A stretch of 64,000 nt of DNA, taken from contig NZ_CP033877.1 in NCBI RefSeq assembly GCF_006970445.1, positions 2,426,750-2,490,749 on the forward strand. Direction: 5' to 3'. The DNA is from Stenotrophomonas maltophilia (GTDB lineage Bacteria; Pseudomonadota; Gammaproteobacteria; Xanthomonadales; Xanthomonadaceae). The notes under the pieces are model-generated. The model did no database searches. It was given only the letters and a program-made list of their open reading frames with translations, and was not told the DNA's origin. The position numbers were made by a program, and so were the translations under genes. Shown piece after piece: positions 9,081 to 17,811 of this stretch (positions are counted from its first letter, which is position 1; the number at the start of each line of letters is the position of its first letter).

Positions 9081-9103
9081 GCTATGTTATATCGTCACAT
9101 TTA
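9081..9103. promoter_or_regulatory. Zur-box-like operator
   Basis: A 23-bp imperfect dyad holds ATGTTATA in the left half and ACATTT in the right half. I remember the gammaproteobacterial Zur consensus as GAAATGTTATA, one free base, then the mirror half. This site agrees at 16 of the 22 defined positions. It ends 15 bases before the ATG of the receptor gene at 9119, where a repressor would block transcription. The left half also resembles the GTTATAT half of a ModE site, but the matching right half is absent, so Zur fits better. Confidence 0.6.
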
Positions 9104-9118
9104 CAGCGACCCCTTCCC

Positions 9119-11062
9119 ATGTCCCGTTCCGCCCCTGCCCGCCGGCTGCCCGGTGCGATCCTCCTTGCCCTGGCGCCCGCACTGGCAGCAGCGGCCGACG
9201 CCCCTTCGGAGCTGGACCCGGTCGTGGTGACCGCCACCGCCACCGACCGCCTGGCCAGCGACGCACCCGCCTCCATCAGCGTGATCACCCGCGAACAGAT
9301 CCAGCTGCGGCCGGTACTGGACCTTGCCGACGCACTGCGCGGCAGCCCAGGCGTCACCGTGGCCGGAGTTGGCTTCGGTCGTCGTGGCATCCGCATCCGC
9401 GGCATGGACCCGGGTTATACGCTGGTGCTGCTGGACGGCCAGCGCGTGAGTGCGTCAGCCGATGCCATCGCCCATTCGGACTTTGACCTGGGCTGGCTGC
9501 CGGCTGCGGCGATTGAACGCATCGAGGTGGTACGCGGCCCGATGTCCTCGCTGTACGGTTCGGAGGCGCTGGGCGGCGTGGTCAACGTGATCAGCCGCCG
9601 CGCAACCGACGACTGGCAGGGCAACCTGGTCTACAACGCCGGCGTGGTCGGCGGTGACCGCGGCGGCAACACTGCCCAGGCCGGCTTCTACGCCGGTGGC
9701 GCACTGCTGCCCGGCACGCTGGGCCTGAGCGTGTTTGCCGAACACCGGCAGAAGGACGCTACCCGCGATCCAACCGACGACCGCCTGAACGAACAGGAGG
9801 GACGCCGTGCCAACACCGGCCGCGCGGTACTGACCTGGACCCCGGACGCACACCAGCGCATCGACCTGTCGCACCTGCAGGGCAGCGAGGAGCGTCGTCG
9901 CCATGCGCTGCAGGCCGGCGCCGCACCCTACGTCTACGAGACCATCGATGACATCCGTCGCCGCCAGACCACGCTGAGCCACCAGGGCGAGTGGGACTGG
10001 GGGCAAACCCGGGTGAGTGCCTACCGTGCCACGCTGGACCGCGACAACCGTCGCGACCGCGGCGAGGCCTCGCGTCCACAGCAGCTGACCGACCAGATCG
10101 TCGATGCGCGCGCCACCGTTGCGCTGGGTGCACGCCACCGCGTCAGCGTCGGCAGCGAATGGCGGCGCCAGGAACTGGACGACGCGGCCGGCGCGCGCAG
10201 TGGTCACCTGCAATCGGACCAGAGCGCGCTGTTCGTGCAGGACGAGATCCAGGTCAGCGACACGCTGTCACTGGTGTTCGGCAGCCGCGGCGACCGCCAT
10301 CCCGAGTTCGGCTGGCACCACAGCCCGCGTGCGTATGCGGTGTGGCATGCCACCGAAGCGCTGACGATCAAGGGCGGCATCGGCAGCGGCTTCAAGGCGC
10401 CGAGCCTGAAGCAGCTGTCGCCGGAGTACTCCGCGGTGGGCGGCGGTGGGCGTTTCACCATTGTCGGCAACCCACAGTTGAAGCCGGAGCAGAACACCAG
10501 TGCCGAACTGTCGGTAGCCTGGCAGCAGCAGCGCTGGTCCTTGCAGGCGACAGCCTTCCAGAACGAGCTCAAGGACCTGATCCAGACCACCTGCGTGCGC
10601 GCCTGTGGCGTGCGCGGCCGCGAACTGCGCAACTACACCAACGTGGCCCGGGCCCGCATCCGTGGCCTTGAGCTGGCCGGAACCGCGCCAATCAGCGAGC
10701 ACCTGTCCTTCGAGGCGAACTGGAGCTGGCTGGACCCGCGTGACCGCCAGACCGACCTGTGGCTGCCGGAACGCCCGCGCCGCAGTGGCGCCACCGCATT
10801 GAACTGGCAGCGCGGACCGCTGCAGGCCGCCGTGCGCGGCGAGTACATCGGCCCGCAGCAGCAGGTGGCCGGCAGCAGCCAGGTGACCCTGCCCGACTAC
10901 TGGCTGTGGTCGCTGGATGCACGCTGGCGCGTGACCGCGGCGGTAAGCGTGGTGGCCGGCATCGACAACCTGGCCGACAAGCGCCTGGACGAAACCGGCG
11001 CGCTGTACCCCTATCCGGAAACCGGCCGCTACGTGCATGCCGGCATCGAACTGGCGTTCTGA
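9119..11062 (+). CDS. TonB-dependent receptor of the zinc/CobN-type operon
   Basis: This 647-residue outer-membrane receptor has a signal peptide (1-26), a TonB box-like stretch (DPVVVTATATDRL, about 33-45) and a plug at about 50-160 (RGIRIRGMDPGYTLVLLDGQ, VRGPMSSLYGSEALGG). The compact BtuB/FepA-size barrel ends in AGIELAF. It lacks an N-terminal signalling domain, so it is not tied to the neighbouring sigma factor system. It is the first gene of a tight operon with the CobN-like, ExbB-like and DUF2149 genes (2-base gap to the next gene). The gene set matches P. aeruginosa PA1922-PA1925, remembered as Zur-controlled. The substrate is unknown; a zinc or cobalt chelate or a metallated tetrapyrrole are candidates. 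Confidence 0.88.
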   Translation: MSRSAPARRLPGAILLALAPALAAAADAPSELDPVVVTATATDRLASDAPASISVITREQIQLRPVLDLADALRGSPGVTVAGVGFGRRGIRIRGMDPGYTLVLLDGQRVSASADAIAHSDFDLGWLPAAAIERIEVVRGPMSSLYGSEALGGVVNVISRRATDDWQGNLVYNAGVVGGDRGGNTAQAGFYAGGALLPGTLGLSVFAEHRQKDATRDPTDDRLNEQEGRRANTGRAVLTWTPDAHQRIDLSHLQGSEERRRHALQAGAAPYVYETIDDIRRRQTTLSHQGEWDWGQTRVSAYRATLDRDNRRDRGEASRPQQLTDQIVDARATVALGARHRVSVGSEWRRQELDDAAGARSGHLQSDQSALFVQDEIQVSDTLSLVFGSRGDRHPEFGWHHSPRAYAVWHATEALTIKGGIGSGFKAPSLKQLSPEYSAVGGGGRFTIVGNPQLKPEQNTSAELSVAWQQQRWSLQATAFQNELKDLIQTTCVRACGVRGRELRNYTNVARARIRGLELAGTAPISEHLSFEANWSWLDPRDRQTDLWLPERPRRSGATALNWQRGPLQAAVRGEYIGPQQQVAGSSQVTLPDYWLWSLDARWRVTAAVSVVAGIDNLADKRLDETGALYPYPETGRYVHAGIELAF

Positions 11063-11064
11063 CC

Positions 11065-14000
11065 ATGCGCAGCGGGTGGACATGGCTGCTGCTTGGCGGG
11101 CTGCTGCTCGCCACATCGGCCCGTGCCGAGCCCGAACCTCTGCGGGTGGATGTGGTCAGCAGCAGCTTCGTGCTGCCTGGCAGGATCGCCCGCCTGGATG
11201 CACTGGGCGCGCCGGCAGGGGTGCGCTTCCGGCAACGTGTGGTGGACCCGGCGACCACGCTGCCCGCTGACTGGCCAGCGGGCGCCGACCTGGTGCTGCT
11301 GGATACGCCGCGACCGACCGATGTCGAACAGGTCAGGGCGGTGGTCGATGTCACCCTGCAGAACGGCAAGGTGCCGTGGCTGCGCGTGGGTGGCGGCGCC
11401 CCGGACTCCGGGCACCTGCCCGCCGATGTGGCGCGCAGGATCGCCGGCTACTACGGCAACGGTGGCGAGGCCAACATCCGCACACTGGCGGCCTACCTGC
11501 TAGCCTGGCGCAGTGGTACCGGGACCGACGAACTGCCACTGCCGCAGGTACTGCCGGCCACCGGCTACAGCACCCGCGGCGACCAGTGGCTGGACAGCCC
11601 GCAGGCATTGCAGGCGCAGTGGCAGCGCGATGGCCAGGCGTCGTGGCCGAAAGTGGCCGTACTGGTTTCCGGCAGCATGCTCAGCAGCATGCAGACCCAG
11701 GTGCTGGACGCGCTGATCGAGGCCGGGCGCGCACGCAAAGTCGCGCTGTTCGGGGTCTGGTTCGATGCCGCCGCCGACAACGCGCTGCAGCAGACGCTGC
11801 GCGGCATCGAGGTGGATGCACTGGTCAACCTGACCCATCTGCAGAACGGTACCGCACGTGCCGCCGAGTTTTCCGCGCTGGACGTGCCGGTGCTGCAGGC
11901 CCTGAACCACAGGCAAGGCGATGCGGATGACTGGCGCGCGGCGACCACCGGCATCCCGATGGCCACGCTGGCAACCTTCGTCGCCGTGCCCGAGACCTGG
12001 GGCGCCAGTGATCCGATCGTGGTCTCGGCCAATGCGCTTGGCGAACTGCAGCCGATTCCCGAACAGATCGATGCACTGGCCGCCAAGCTGCAGCGACTGG
12101 CCGCGTTGCGCCACACCACCGCGGCCGACAAGCGCGTGGCGCTGCTGTTCTGGAACGCGCCGGACGGCGAACGCAACCTGTCCGCGTCGCATCTCAACCT
12201 GGCGCGCAGCATCGAGGCGCTGCTGCCACGGCTTGCACAGGCCGGGTATTCAACGCAGCCGGTGGATGAGACGACCCTGATCGAGCAGCTGCAGGCGCTG
12301 CTCGGTGGTTACTACCATCCGGAGCGGCTGGACGCGCTGCTCGATGCCGGGCTGGCCGATACCCTGCCGGTGGCCGACTACCGCCGCTGGCTGGCCACCC
12401 TGCCCGCCACGCGCCGCGACGAACTGCGCGCACAGTGGGGCGACCCTGCACACCACCCCGCAGTACGCCAGCGACATGGACAGGCCGTGTTCGTGCTGCC
12501 GCGCCTGCGCCTGGGCAACCTGCTGCTGATGCCGCAGCCGCCCCGCGCGGGCCGCGTTGGCGAAGCCACCCACGATATGGCGTCAGTGCCGAGCCACTAT
12601 TACCTGGCCGCCTACCTGTACCTGCGCCAGCAGTGGAAGGCCGATGCGCTGATCCACTTCGGTACCCACGGCACACAGGAGTGGACCCCGGGCAAGGACC
12701 GCGGCCTATGGGTTGCTGATTATCCGTGGCTGGCGGTGGGCGAGCTGCCGGTGTTCTACCCGTACATCCAGGACAACGTCGGCGAGGCGATCCAGGCCAA
12801 GCGCCGTGGCCGTGCCGTGGTGGTCAGCCACCAGACCCCGCCGTTCGCACCGTCCGGGCTGTACGACGAGCTGCGCGACCTGCACGCAGTGGTGCACGAA
12901 CTGCAGCAGCTGGACCAGGGACCGGTGCGTGATGCCACCGCCGCACGCCTGCGCACACTGGCCACTGACAGTGGCATCGCCGCCGACCTGGGCTGGAGCG
13001 CAGTGGACATGCAGGCGCGCTTCGACAGCTTCCTGCCGGTGCTGCACGACCACCTGCATGAGCTGGCACGGCGCAATCTGCCGCTGGGGCTGCATACCTT
13101 CGGTCAGCCGGCTTCGCCCGAGCACCGCCTGCTGATGGTGATGCAGCAGCTGGGCCCGGGCTATCTGAAAGCGCTGGGCGAAGATCCGATGGAGGCCACT
13201 GCGGTGGACTACCGGCAGATCCAGCAGAGCCTCGGCTATCGCACGCTGCTGCACCATCTGCGCGAAGGTGCGCCGATCAGCAGCGTCGCCAACCCCGATC
13301 TGCGCGCAGCGCTGCAGCGTGCCGTGCAACTGGATGCTGCCCTGGCCGATACGCAGGAGATCGAATCGCTGCTGCACGGCCTGGGCGGTGGCTTCGTGCA
13401 GCCTGGCGCCGGCGGCGATCCGATCCGAACGCCGGAACTGCGCAGCGGCCGCAACTTGTTCGCGTTCGAGCCCGACCGCATTCCCACCCGCGCGGCGTTC
13501 GACACCGGCGAGCTCGCCCTGCAGCAGCTGTTGCAGGCCTATCGTGATGATCACGATGGGCAGCTGCCGCGCAAGCTCGCCATCAGCCTGTGGTCCAGCG
13601 AGGCCATCCGCCACCTCGGCGTGCTCGAAGCACAGGTGCTGCACGCGCTGGGCCTGCGCCCACGCTGGGACAGTGGTGGCAAGGTGATCGCCCTGGACAT
13701 CGTGCCCGATGCGGAACTGCAACGCCCGCGCATCGATGTGGTGATCCAGGCCACCAGCGTCTACCGCGACCAGTTCGATCCGTTCCTGCGCCTGCTGGCC
13801 GGCGCCATCGAGCAGCTGGCGGCGATGCCGGCTTCGTCCGGCAACCCGATTGCCGGCAATGCAATTGCCGCGCAGCAGCGCCTGCAGCGCGACGGCATTC
13901 CTGCGGAGCAGGCGCAGCGTCTGTCGCGCCTGCGCATCTTCAGCAATGCCCCCGGCGAGTACGGCAGCGGCCTCAATCATGCTGTGCTGGCGCGTAGCGG

Positions 14001-14973
14001 CACGGCGGGCAAGGACGATGCAGCGTTGGCCAGCGGCTTCCTGGATCGCTTGCAGCACGGCTACGGCAGTGATGGCCAGGCAACCACCCTGCCCGGCGGC
14101 AACCTGTTCGCCGAACAGCTGCGCGGCGTGCAGGCGGCGGTACTGTCGCGCTCCTCCAACACCCATGGGCTGCTCAGCACCGACCATCCCTTCGAGTACC
14201 TGGGCGGGCTGGCGCTGGCCGTGCGCCACCTCGATGGCGCCAGCCCGGCGCTGTACGTCTCCGACCTGCGCGAACCGGCACCGCGCACGCGCAGCACCGC
14301 ACGCTTCCTCGCCGACGAGCTGCGCGCGCAGACGCTCAACCCGCAATGGATCGGTGCGATGCAGGCCGAAGGCTATGCCGGCACGCTGGAAGTGCTGAAG
14401 AACGTCGACAATCTGTTCGGCTGGCAGGTGACCGCGCCAGAGACGGTTCGCGCCGACCAGTGGCAGGCGGTGCATGACACCTTCGTGCGCGACAGCCGGC
14501 AGCTGGGCCTGGCGCAGTGGTTCGAGCAGCACAACGCCAGCGCGCAGGTGCAGATGATCGAGCGCCTGCAGGAAGCGATCACGCGCGGCTACTGGCAACC
14601 CGATGACCGCACCCGCACGGAGCTGCAGGCGCGGCTGCAGCAGCTGCAGGCGTCGTCGACATCGGAACCGGCGCCGGCGCAGGTGCATCCGGGCTATGGG
14701 CTCGGCCGCGCGGCGGCTGCCACACCCTCAACCCGAGCGGCGGCCACCGCTGCCCAACAACCCGCCACCGTGCAACCACCGTCCGCCGCCTCGCCCCAGG
14801 TGCGTGGCCAGGTGATGCAGCAGGTGCCGCCGCCGGCCCCGCACGCGCCTGCCACGCGCTGGGCGCTCGCCGTGCTGCTGGCCCTGCTCGGTGCAGGCGC
14901 CGTGTTGCAGTCCCGGCGCAACGCACGGCGCGCCCGCCCGTCCCGTTCCCCTTCCACCACGGCTTCCGCATGA
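11065..14973 (+). CDS. Exported, membrane-anchored CobN-like chelatase
   Basis: This 1302-residue member of the CobN/BchH chelatase large-subunit family carries the hallmark DALIHFGTHGTQEWTPGK (about residues 530-547). Unlike biosynthetic CobN it starts with a signal peptide (1-22, ending SARA) and ends with a Pro/Ala-rich linker and one membrane segment (about 1265-1285). Arg-rich residues follow the segment, so the catalytic part should sit in the periplasm. No CobS/CobT-type ATPase genes lie nearby, so cobalamin synthesis is unlikely. Bacteroidetes HmuS is a related CobN-like protein linked to heme iron removal, and PA1923 belongs to a zinc-starvation operon. Metal insertion or removal on an imported ligand is the best guess. 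The stop overlaps the next start (ATGA). Confidence 0.88.
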   Translation: MRSGWTWLLLGGLLLATSARAEPEPLRVDVVSSSFVLPGRIARLDALGAPAGVRFRQRVVDPATTLPADWPAGADLVLLDTPRPTDVEQVRAVVDVTLQNGKVPWLRVGGGAPDSGHLPADVARRIAGYYGNGGEANIRTLAAYLLAWRSGTGTDELPLPQVLPATGYSTRGDQWLDSPQALQAQWQRDGQASWPKVAVLVSGSMLSSMQTQVLDALIEAGRARKVALFGVWFDAAADNALQQTLRGIEVDALVNLTHLQNGTARAAEFSALDVPVLQALNHRQGDADDWRAATTGIPMATLATFVAVPETWGASDPIVVSANALGELQPIPEQIDALAAKLQRLAALRHTTAADKRVALLFWNAPDGERNLSASHLNLARSIEALLPRLAQAGYSTQPVDETTLIEQLQALLGGYYHPERLDALLDAGLADTLPVADYRRWLATLPATRRDELRAQWGDPAHHPAVRQRHGQAVFVLPRLRLGNLLLMPQPPRAGRVGEATHDMASVPSHYYLAAYLYLRQQWKADALIHFGTHGTQEWTPGKDRGLWVADYPWLAVGELPVFYPYIQDNVGEAIQAKRRGRAVVVSHQTPPFAPSGLYDELRDLHAVVHELQQLDQGPVRDATAARLRTLATDSGIAADLGWSAVDMQARFDSFLPVLHDHLHELARRNLPLGLHTFGQPASPEHRLLMVMQQLGPGYLKALGEDPMEATAVDYRQIQQSLGYRTLLHHLREGAPISSVANPDLRAALQRAVQLDAALADTQEIESLLHGLGGGFVQPGAGGDPIRTPELRSGRNLFAFEPDRIPTRAAFDTGELALQQLLQAYRDDHDGQLPRKLAISLWSSEAIRHLGVLEAQVLHALGLRPRWDSGGKVIALDIVPDAELQRPRIDVVIQATSVYRDQFDPFLRLLAGAIEQLAAMPASSGNPIAGNAIAAQQRLQRDGIPAEQAQRLSRLRIFSNAPGEYGSGLNHAVLARSGTAGKDDAALASGFLDRLQHGYGSDGQATTLPGGNLFAEQLRGVQAAVLSRSSNTHGLLSTDHPFEYLGGLALAVRHLDGASPALYVSDLREPAPRTRSTARFLADELRAQTLNPQWIGAMQAEGYAGTLEVLKNVDNLFGWQVTAPETVRADQWQAVHDTFVRDSRQLGLAQWFEQHNASAQVQMIERLQEAITRGYWQPDDRTRTELQARLQQLQASSTSEPAPAQVHPGYGLGRAAAATPSTRAAATAAQQPATVQPPSAASPQVRGQVMQQVPPPAPHAPATRWALAVLLALLGAGAVLQSRRNARRARPSRSPSTTASA

Positions 14974-15446
14974 ACGCGCTTGAATCCACGCTCTACGATC
15001 TCTCCCACCTGTTCCTGGCACCGGTCCTGCTGCTGATCCTGCTGTCGCTGGCCTACGCCTTCCTCAGCTTCGGCGCCTTCCTGTGGGAAGGCCTGCAGCG
15101 CCGGCGCGGCCGCCACCGCCCCGAGTTGCTGGCCTGGCAGGCCCGCCACGGCGGCAACAGTGACGACCTGGAACTGCATATCCTCAAGCGCCTCGAAGGC
15201 CTGCGCATCGTTTCGCGAACCGCACCGATGCTGGGCCTGGTGGCAACCATGATCCCGATGGGACCTGCCCTGCTGGCGTTGACCCGCAGCGACGCGCAGG
15301 GTGTGGGCGAGAATATGGTGGTGGCGTTCTCGTCGGTGATCCTGGCCCTGGTCGCCGCCAGCCTGACCTACCTGGTGCTGACCGTGCGCCGGCGCTGGCT
15401 GCTGCAGGAACTGCGCATGTTCGAGCGCCTGCAGGAGGCGCAGTGA
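14970..15446 (+). CDS. ExbB/TolQ/MotA-like membrane protein
   Basis: This 158-residue inner-membrane protein has three predicted membrane segments: about 15-38 (LFLAPVLLLILLSLAYAFLS), 85-105 and 122-145. The central sequence TAPMLGLVATMIPMGPALLA corresponds to the proton-channel signature of ExbB/TolQ. It is shorter than canonical ExbB (~240 residues). It overlaps the CobN-like gene by ATGA and the DUF2149 gene by one base, so the three should be made together. It probably forms a small energised channel with the DUF2149 protein that drives the CobN-like protein or its receptor. That role is inferred from the conserved gene trio, not shown here. Confidence 0.82.
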   Translation: MNALESTLYDLSHLFLAPVLLLILLSLAYAFLSFGAFLWEGLQRRRGRHRPELLAWQARHGGNSDDLELHILKRLEGLRIVSRTAPMLGLVATMIPMGPALLALTRSDAQGVGENMVVAFSSVILALVAASLTYLVLTVRRRWLLQELRMFERLQEAQ

Positions 15447-15769
15447 TGCGCTTCCTGGACGATGACGAAGCCGACGACCCGATCCTGTCGGTGGTGAACC
15501 TGATCGACCTGTTCCTGGTGGTCACCGGCATCCTGATGATCGTGATCGTGCGCAATCCACTCAATCCGTTCACCAGCCAGGACGTGACCGTGATCGAGAA
15601 CCCCGGCCAGGCCAACATGCGCATCACCATCAAGCAGGGCGAGGAACTGACCCGCTACCAGTCCACCGGCGAGATCGGCGAGGGTGGCGGAGTCAAGGCC
15701 GGCGTCACCTATCGGTTGCCGGATGGGCGCATGGTGTATGTGCCGGAGGGAACCGCCCCGGCCCGGTAG
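15446..15769 (+). CDS. DUF2149 protein, ExbD/TolR-like partner
   Basis: This 107-residue protein has one N-terminal membrane segment (about 17-37, LIDLFLVVTGILMIVIV) placed like that of ExbD, including an acidic residue (VNLIDLF) near its start. A short periplasmic domain follows (about 45-107). DUF2149 proteins occur with the ExbB-like neighbour in CobN-type loci. ATG at 15446 overlaps the previous stop; a GTG one codon earlier is also open. The TAG stop is supplied by the GTAG end of a REP element (15766-15799). The function is probably stator partner of the ExbB-like protein, by analogy. Confidence 0.8.
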   Translation: MRFLDDDEADDPILSVVNLIDLFLVVTGILMIVIVRNPLNPFTSQDVTVIENPGQANMRITIKQGEELTRYQSTGEIGEGGGVKAGVTYRLPDGRMVYVPEGTAPAR

Positions 15770-15799
15770 ATCCACGTCATGCATGGATGGAGGATCTAC
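15766..15799. repeat. SMAG/REP palindrome between convergent genes
   Basis: This 34-bp element begins GTAGATCC and ends GGATCTAC. It sits exactly where two convergent genes meet. Its left GTAG gives the TAG stop of the DUF2149 gene, and its right CTAC gives the TAG stop of the LysR gene on the other strand. It can fold as a hairpin on both transcripts. Confidence 0.8.
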
Positions 15800-16722
15800 G
15801 GTTCTTCCAGCGCCTCGAAGCGTTCGGCGAGGTAATCGATCAGCGCACGCACCGCAGGCAGCAGGCCCCGTCGCGACGGGAACACCGCATGCACGATGCC
15901 GTGCTTGGGCACCCATTCCGGCAGCACCGGCACCAGCGCGCCACTGGCCAGCTCGTCGCTGATCATCATCCGCGGCAGCATCAGCAGGCCCACTCCAGCC
16001 ACCGCGGCGGTGCGCAACGCGATCATGTCATCGCTGACCAGCCGCGGGCGGTGGTGCACGCTGGCCAGCACATCGTCGGGCCCGGTGTATTCCCAGACAT
16101 GCTGCTGGCTGGGCGATGCCAGATCGACGGTCGGCATCATCGCCAGATCGGCCGGCACCTGTGGCGTGCCCAGCCGCTGCAGCAGCGCCGGACTGGCACT
16201 GGTGCACCAGACCCGGCGCGCCAGCACGCGCACCACCAGGTCACTGTCCTCCAGCGGCGGCGGCCGCACGCGGATCGCTACGTCCACACCCTCGCCCACC
16301 ACGTCGATGCGCCGGTTGGTGGCATCCAGCTGCACCGTCACCTGCGGGTGCAGGGCCAGGAAATCGGCCAGCATCGTGCCGATGCGCGCATGCAGGATCG
16401 CGATCGGGCACGCCAGGCGGATGGTGCCGCGCGGCTCGGCGCGTGACATCGCAATCGCCTCTTCGGCCGCTTCGGCCTCGACCAGCATTGCCTTGCAATG
16501 GCGGTAGTAGTCCTGGCCGACCTCGGTGACCGAGAAACGCCGGGTCGAACGCTGGATCAGGCGCACGCCCAACCGTTCCTCCAGCAGCGCGATGCGCCGG
16601 CTCAGTTTCGACTTCGGCATGGCCAGTGCGCGGCCGGCCTGCGAGAAGCCGCCGTGCTCGACCACCATGGCGAAGTAGAACAGGTCGTTGAGGTCACAAC
16701 GGCGGATATCTGCGATGAACAC
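15796..16722 (-). CDS. LysR-family transcriptional regulator
   Basis: This 308-residue regulator has an N-terminal winged helix at about 6-65 (LFYFAMVVEHGGFSQAGRAL, SRRIALLEERLGVRLIQRST). The substrate-binding domain lies at about 95-300 (GTIRLACPIAILHARIG). GTG at 16722 is chosen for the GGAG eight bases upstream; the longer frame to 16764 lacks a ribosome site. It is divergent from the pirin operon starting at 16873. In this genome group such LysR genes often control an adjacent pirin/isochorismatase operon in response to electrophiles. The inducer is unknown. Confidence 0.92.
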   Translation of the reverse strand: MFIADIRRCDLNDLFYFAMVVEHGGFSQAGRALAMPKSKLSRRIALLEERLGVRLIQRSTRRFSVTEVGQDYYRHCKAMLVEAEAAEEAIAMSRAEPRGTIRLACPIAILHARIGTMLADFLALHPQVTVQLDATNRRIDVVGEGVDVAIRVRPPPLEDSDLVVRVLARRVWCTSASPALLQRLGTPQVPADLAMMPTVDLASPSQQHVWEYTGPDDVLASVHHRPRLVSDDMIALRTAAVAGVGLLMLPRMMISDELASGALVPVLPEWVPKHGIVHAVFPSRRGLLPAVRALIDYLAERFEALEEP

Positions 16723-16777
16723 GGGGCGATCTCCTGCGGCCCATGGCCTGCGACCATTGTTCACCAGATAGGACTAT

Positions 16778-16796
16778 GACGGCAAATATTGGCGTC
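16778..16796. promoter_or_regulatory. Candidate LysR operator
   Basis: A 19-bp dyad with half-sites GACGGCAA and TTGGCGTC, separated by ATA, agrees at seven of eight paired positions. It lies in the 150-base divergent region between the LysR gene and the pirin gene, where autoregulators of this family bind. The site is read directly; binding is inferred. Confidence 0.4.
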
Positions 16797-16872
16797 TACC
16801 GGGCCAATTGTCACGGCGATATCGTCTTCGCAACGAAGAACAGCGGCCGGAAACCCCGGCCAGGAGATCGCC

Positions 16873-17739
16873 ATGAAGCGTGTCACCGGTACCTACAGCG
16901 CCCCCCGCCCGCACTGGGTGGGCGACGGCTTCCCCGCCCGCTCGATGTTTTCCTACAACACCCACGGCCAGCACCTGAGCCCGTTCCTGCTGCTGGACTA
17001 TGCCGGCCCGTACACCTTCGCCCCCAGCGATACCCCGCGCGGGGTCGGCCAGCATCCGCATCGCGGTTTCGAGACCGTCACCATCGTCTATGAGGGCGAG
17101 GTCGCGCATCGCGATTCGACCGGCGCCGGTGGCACCATCGGCCCGGGTGACGTGCAGTGGATGACGGCTGCCTCCGGCATCCTCCACGAGGAATTCCACA
17201 CGCCGGAATTCAGCAAGCGGGGCGGCACCCTGGACATGGTCCAGCTGTGGGTGAACCTGCCGGCGCGCGACAAGATGGGCGCACCGGGCTACCAGACCCT
17301 GCTCGACGCCGGGATTCCCTCAGTGGATCTGCCCGATGGCGCCGGCCGCGTACGCGTCATCGCCGGCCGCTTCGACGGCCACGCCGGCCCGGCCCGCACC
17401 CACACGCCGATGGATGTCTGGGACATCCGCCTGCAGCAGGGCCACCACGCCGAACTGCTGGTGGCCGAGGGCCGCACGCTGGCGCTGGTGGTGCTGAAGG
17501 GCACGGTGCGGATCAACGGCGGCCAGCCGGTTGGCGAGGCGCAGCTGGTCACCTTCGACCGCAGCGGCGAGGACGTGTTCGTCGACGCCGACAGCGACGC
17601 CACCGTGCTGCTGCTCAGCGGTGAGCCGATCGACGAGCCGGTGGTGGGCTACGGCCCGTTCGTGATGAACAGCCAGGCCGAAATCGCGCAGGCGGTCAAC
17701 GACTTCAACAGCGGCCGCTTCGGCCGGATCGCGCACTGA
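16873..17739 (+). CDS. Pirin family protein
   Basis: This 288-residue bicupin has metal ligands in the first cupin: HPHRGFETVTIVYEGEV (about 58-74), then DSTG (83-86) and HEEF (near 106-109). The core GDVQWMTAASGILHEE (about 94-109) is the pirin signature. Bacterial pirins include quercetin-dioxygenase-like enzymes and redox-sensing regulators. The start has AGGAGA about seven bases upstream. It is the first gene of a putative operon with two isochorismatase-family hydrolases, then OsmC, all facing a LysR gene. The context suggests handling of reactive or quinone-like compounds; the actual substrate cannot be read. Confidence 0.92.
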   Translation: MKRVTGTYSAPRPHWVGDGFPARSMFSYNTHGQHLSPFLLLDYAGPYTFAPSDTPRGVGQHPHRGFETVTIVYEGEVAHRDSTGAGGTIGPGDVQWMTAASGILHEEFHTPEFSKRGGTLDMVQLWVNLPARDKMGAPGYQTLLDAGIPSVDLPDGAGRVRVIAGRFDGHAGPARTHTPMDVWDIRLQQGHHAELLVAEGRTLALVVLKGTVRINGGQPVGEAQLVTFDRSGEDVFVDADSDATVLLLSGEPIDEPVVGYGPFVMNSQAEIAQAVNDFNSGRFGRIAH

Positions 17740-17749
17740 ACACTTCAAC

Positions 17750-17771
17750 GCGGCGGGTTTCGACCCGCCGC
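17750..17771. terminator. Intercistronic hairpin with TTCG loop
   Basis: Nine-base perfect arms (GCGGCGGGT / ACCCGCCGC) close a TTCG tetraloop, 11 bases after the pirin stop. There is no T-run, so it more likely stabilises or partly attenuates the transcript running into the hydrolase gene at 17812 than ends it. Confidence 0.5.
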
Positions 17772-17811
17772 AGCCACCGGGCCATCGCCCACCTTCCCCA
17801 GGAGCCTGACC

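Noticed and set aside
8943..9118. A possible cobalamin riboswitch before the receptor/CobN-like operon.
   Set aside because: The gap is only 176 bases and shows no B12-box-like element or the expected stem layout. A Zur-like operator explains the promoter better.
12706..14688. A 660-codon frame opposite the CobN-like gene.
   Set aside because: It is an antisense shadow. The plus-strand frame contains the conserved CobN motif and is linked by overlapping stops and starts to its neighbours.
11065..14973. Assignment as the cobaltochelatase of cobalamin synthesis.
   Set aside because: A signal peptide and C-terminal anchor place it outside the cytosol. No cobST or other cob genes are present.
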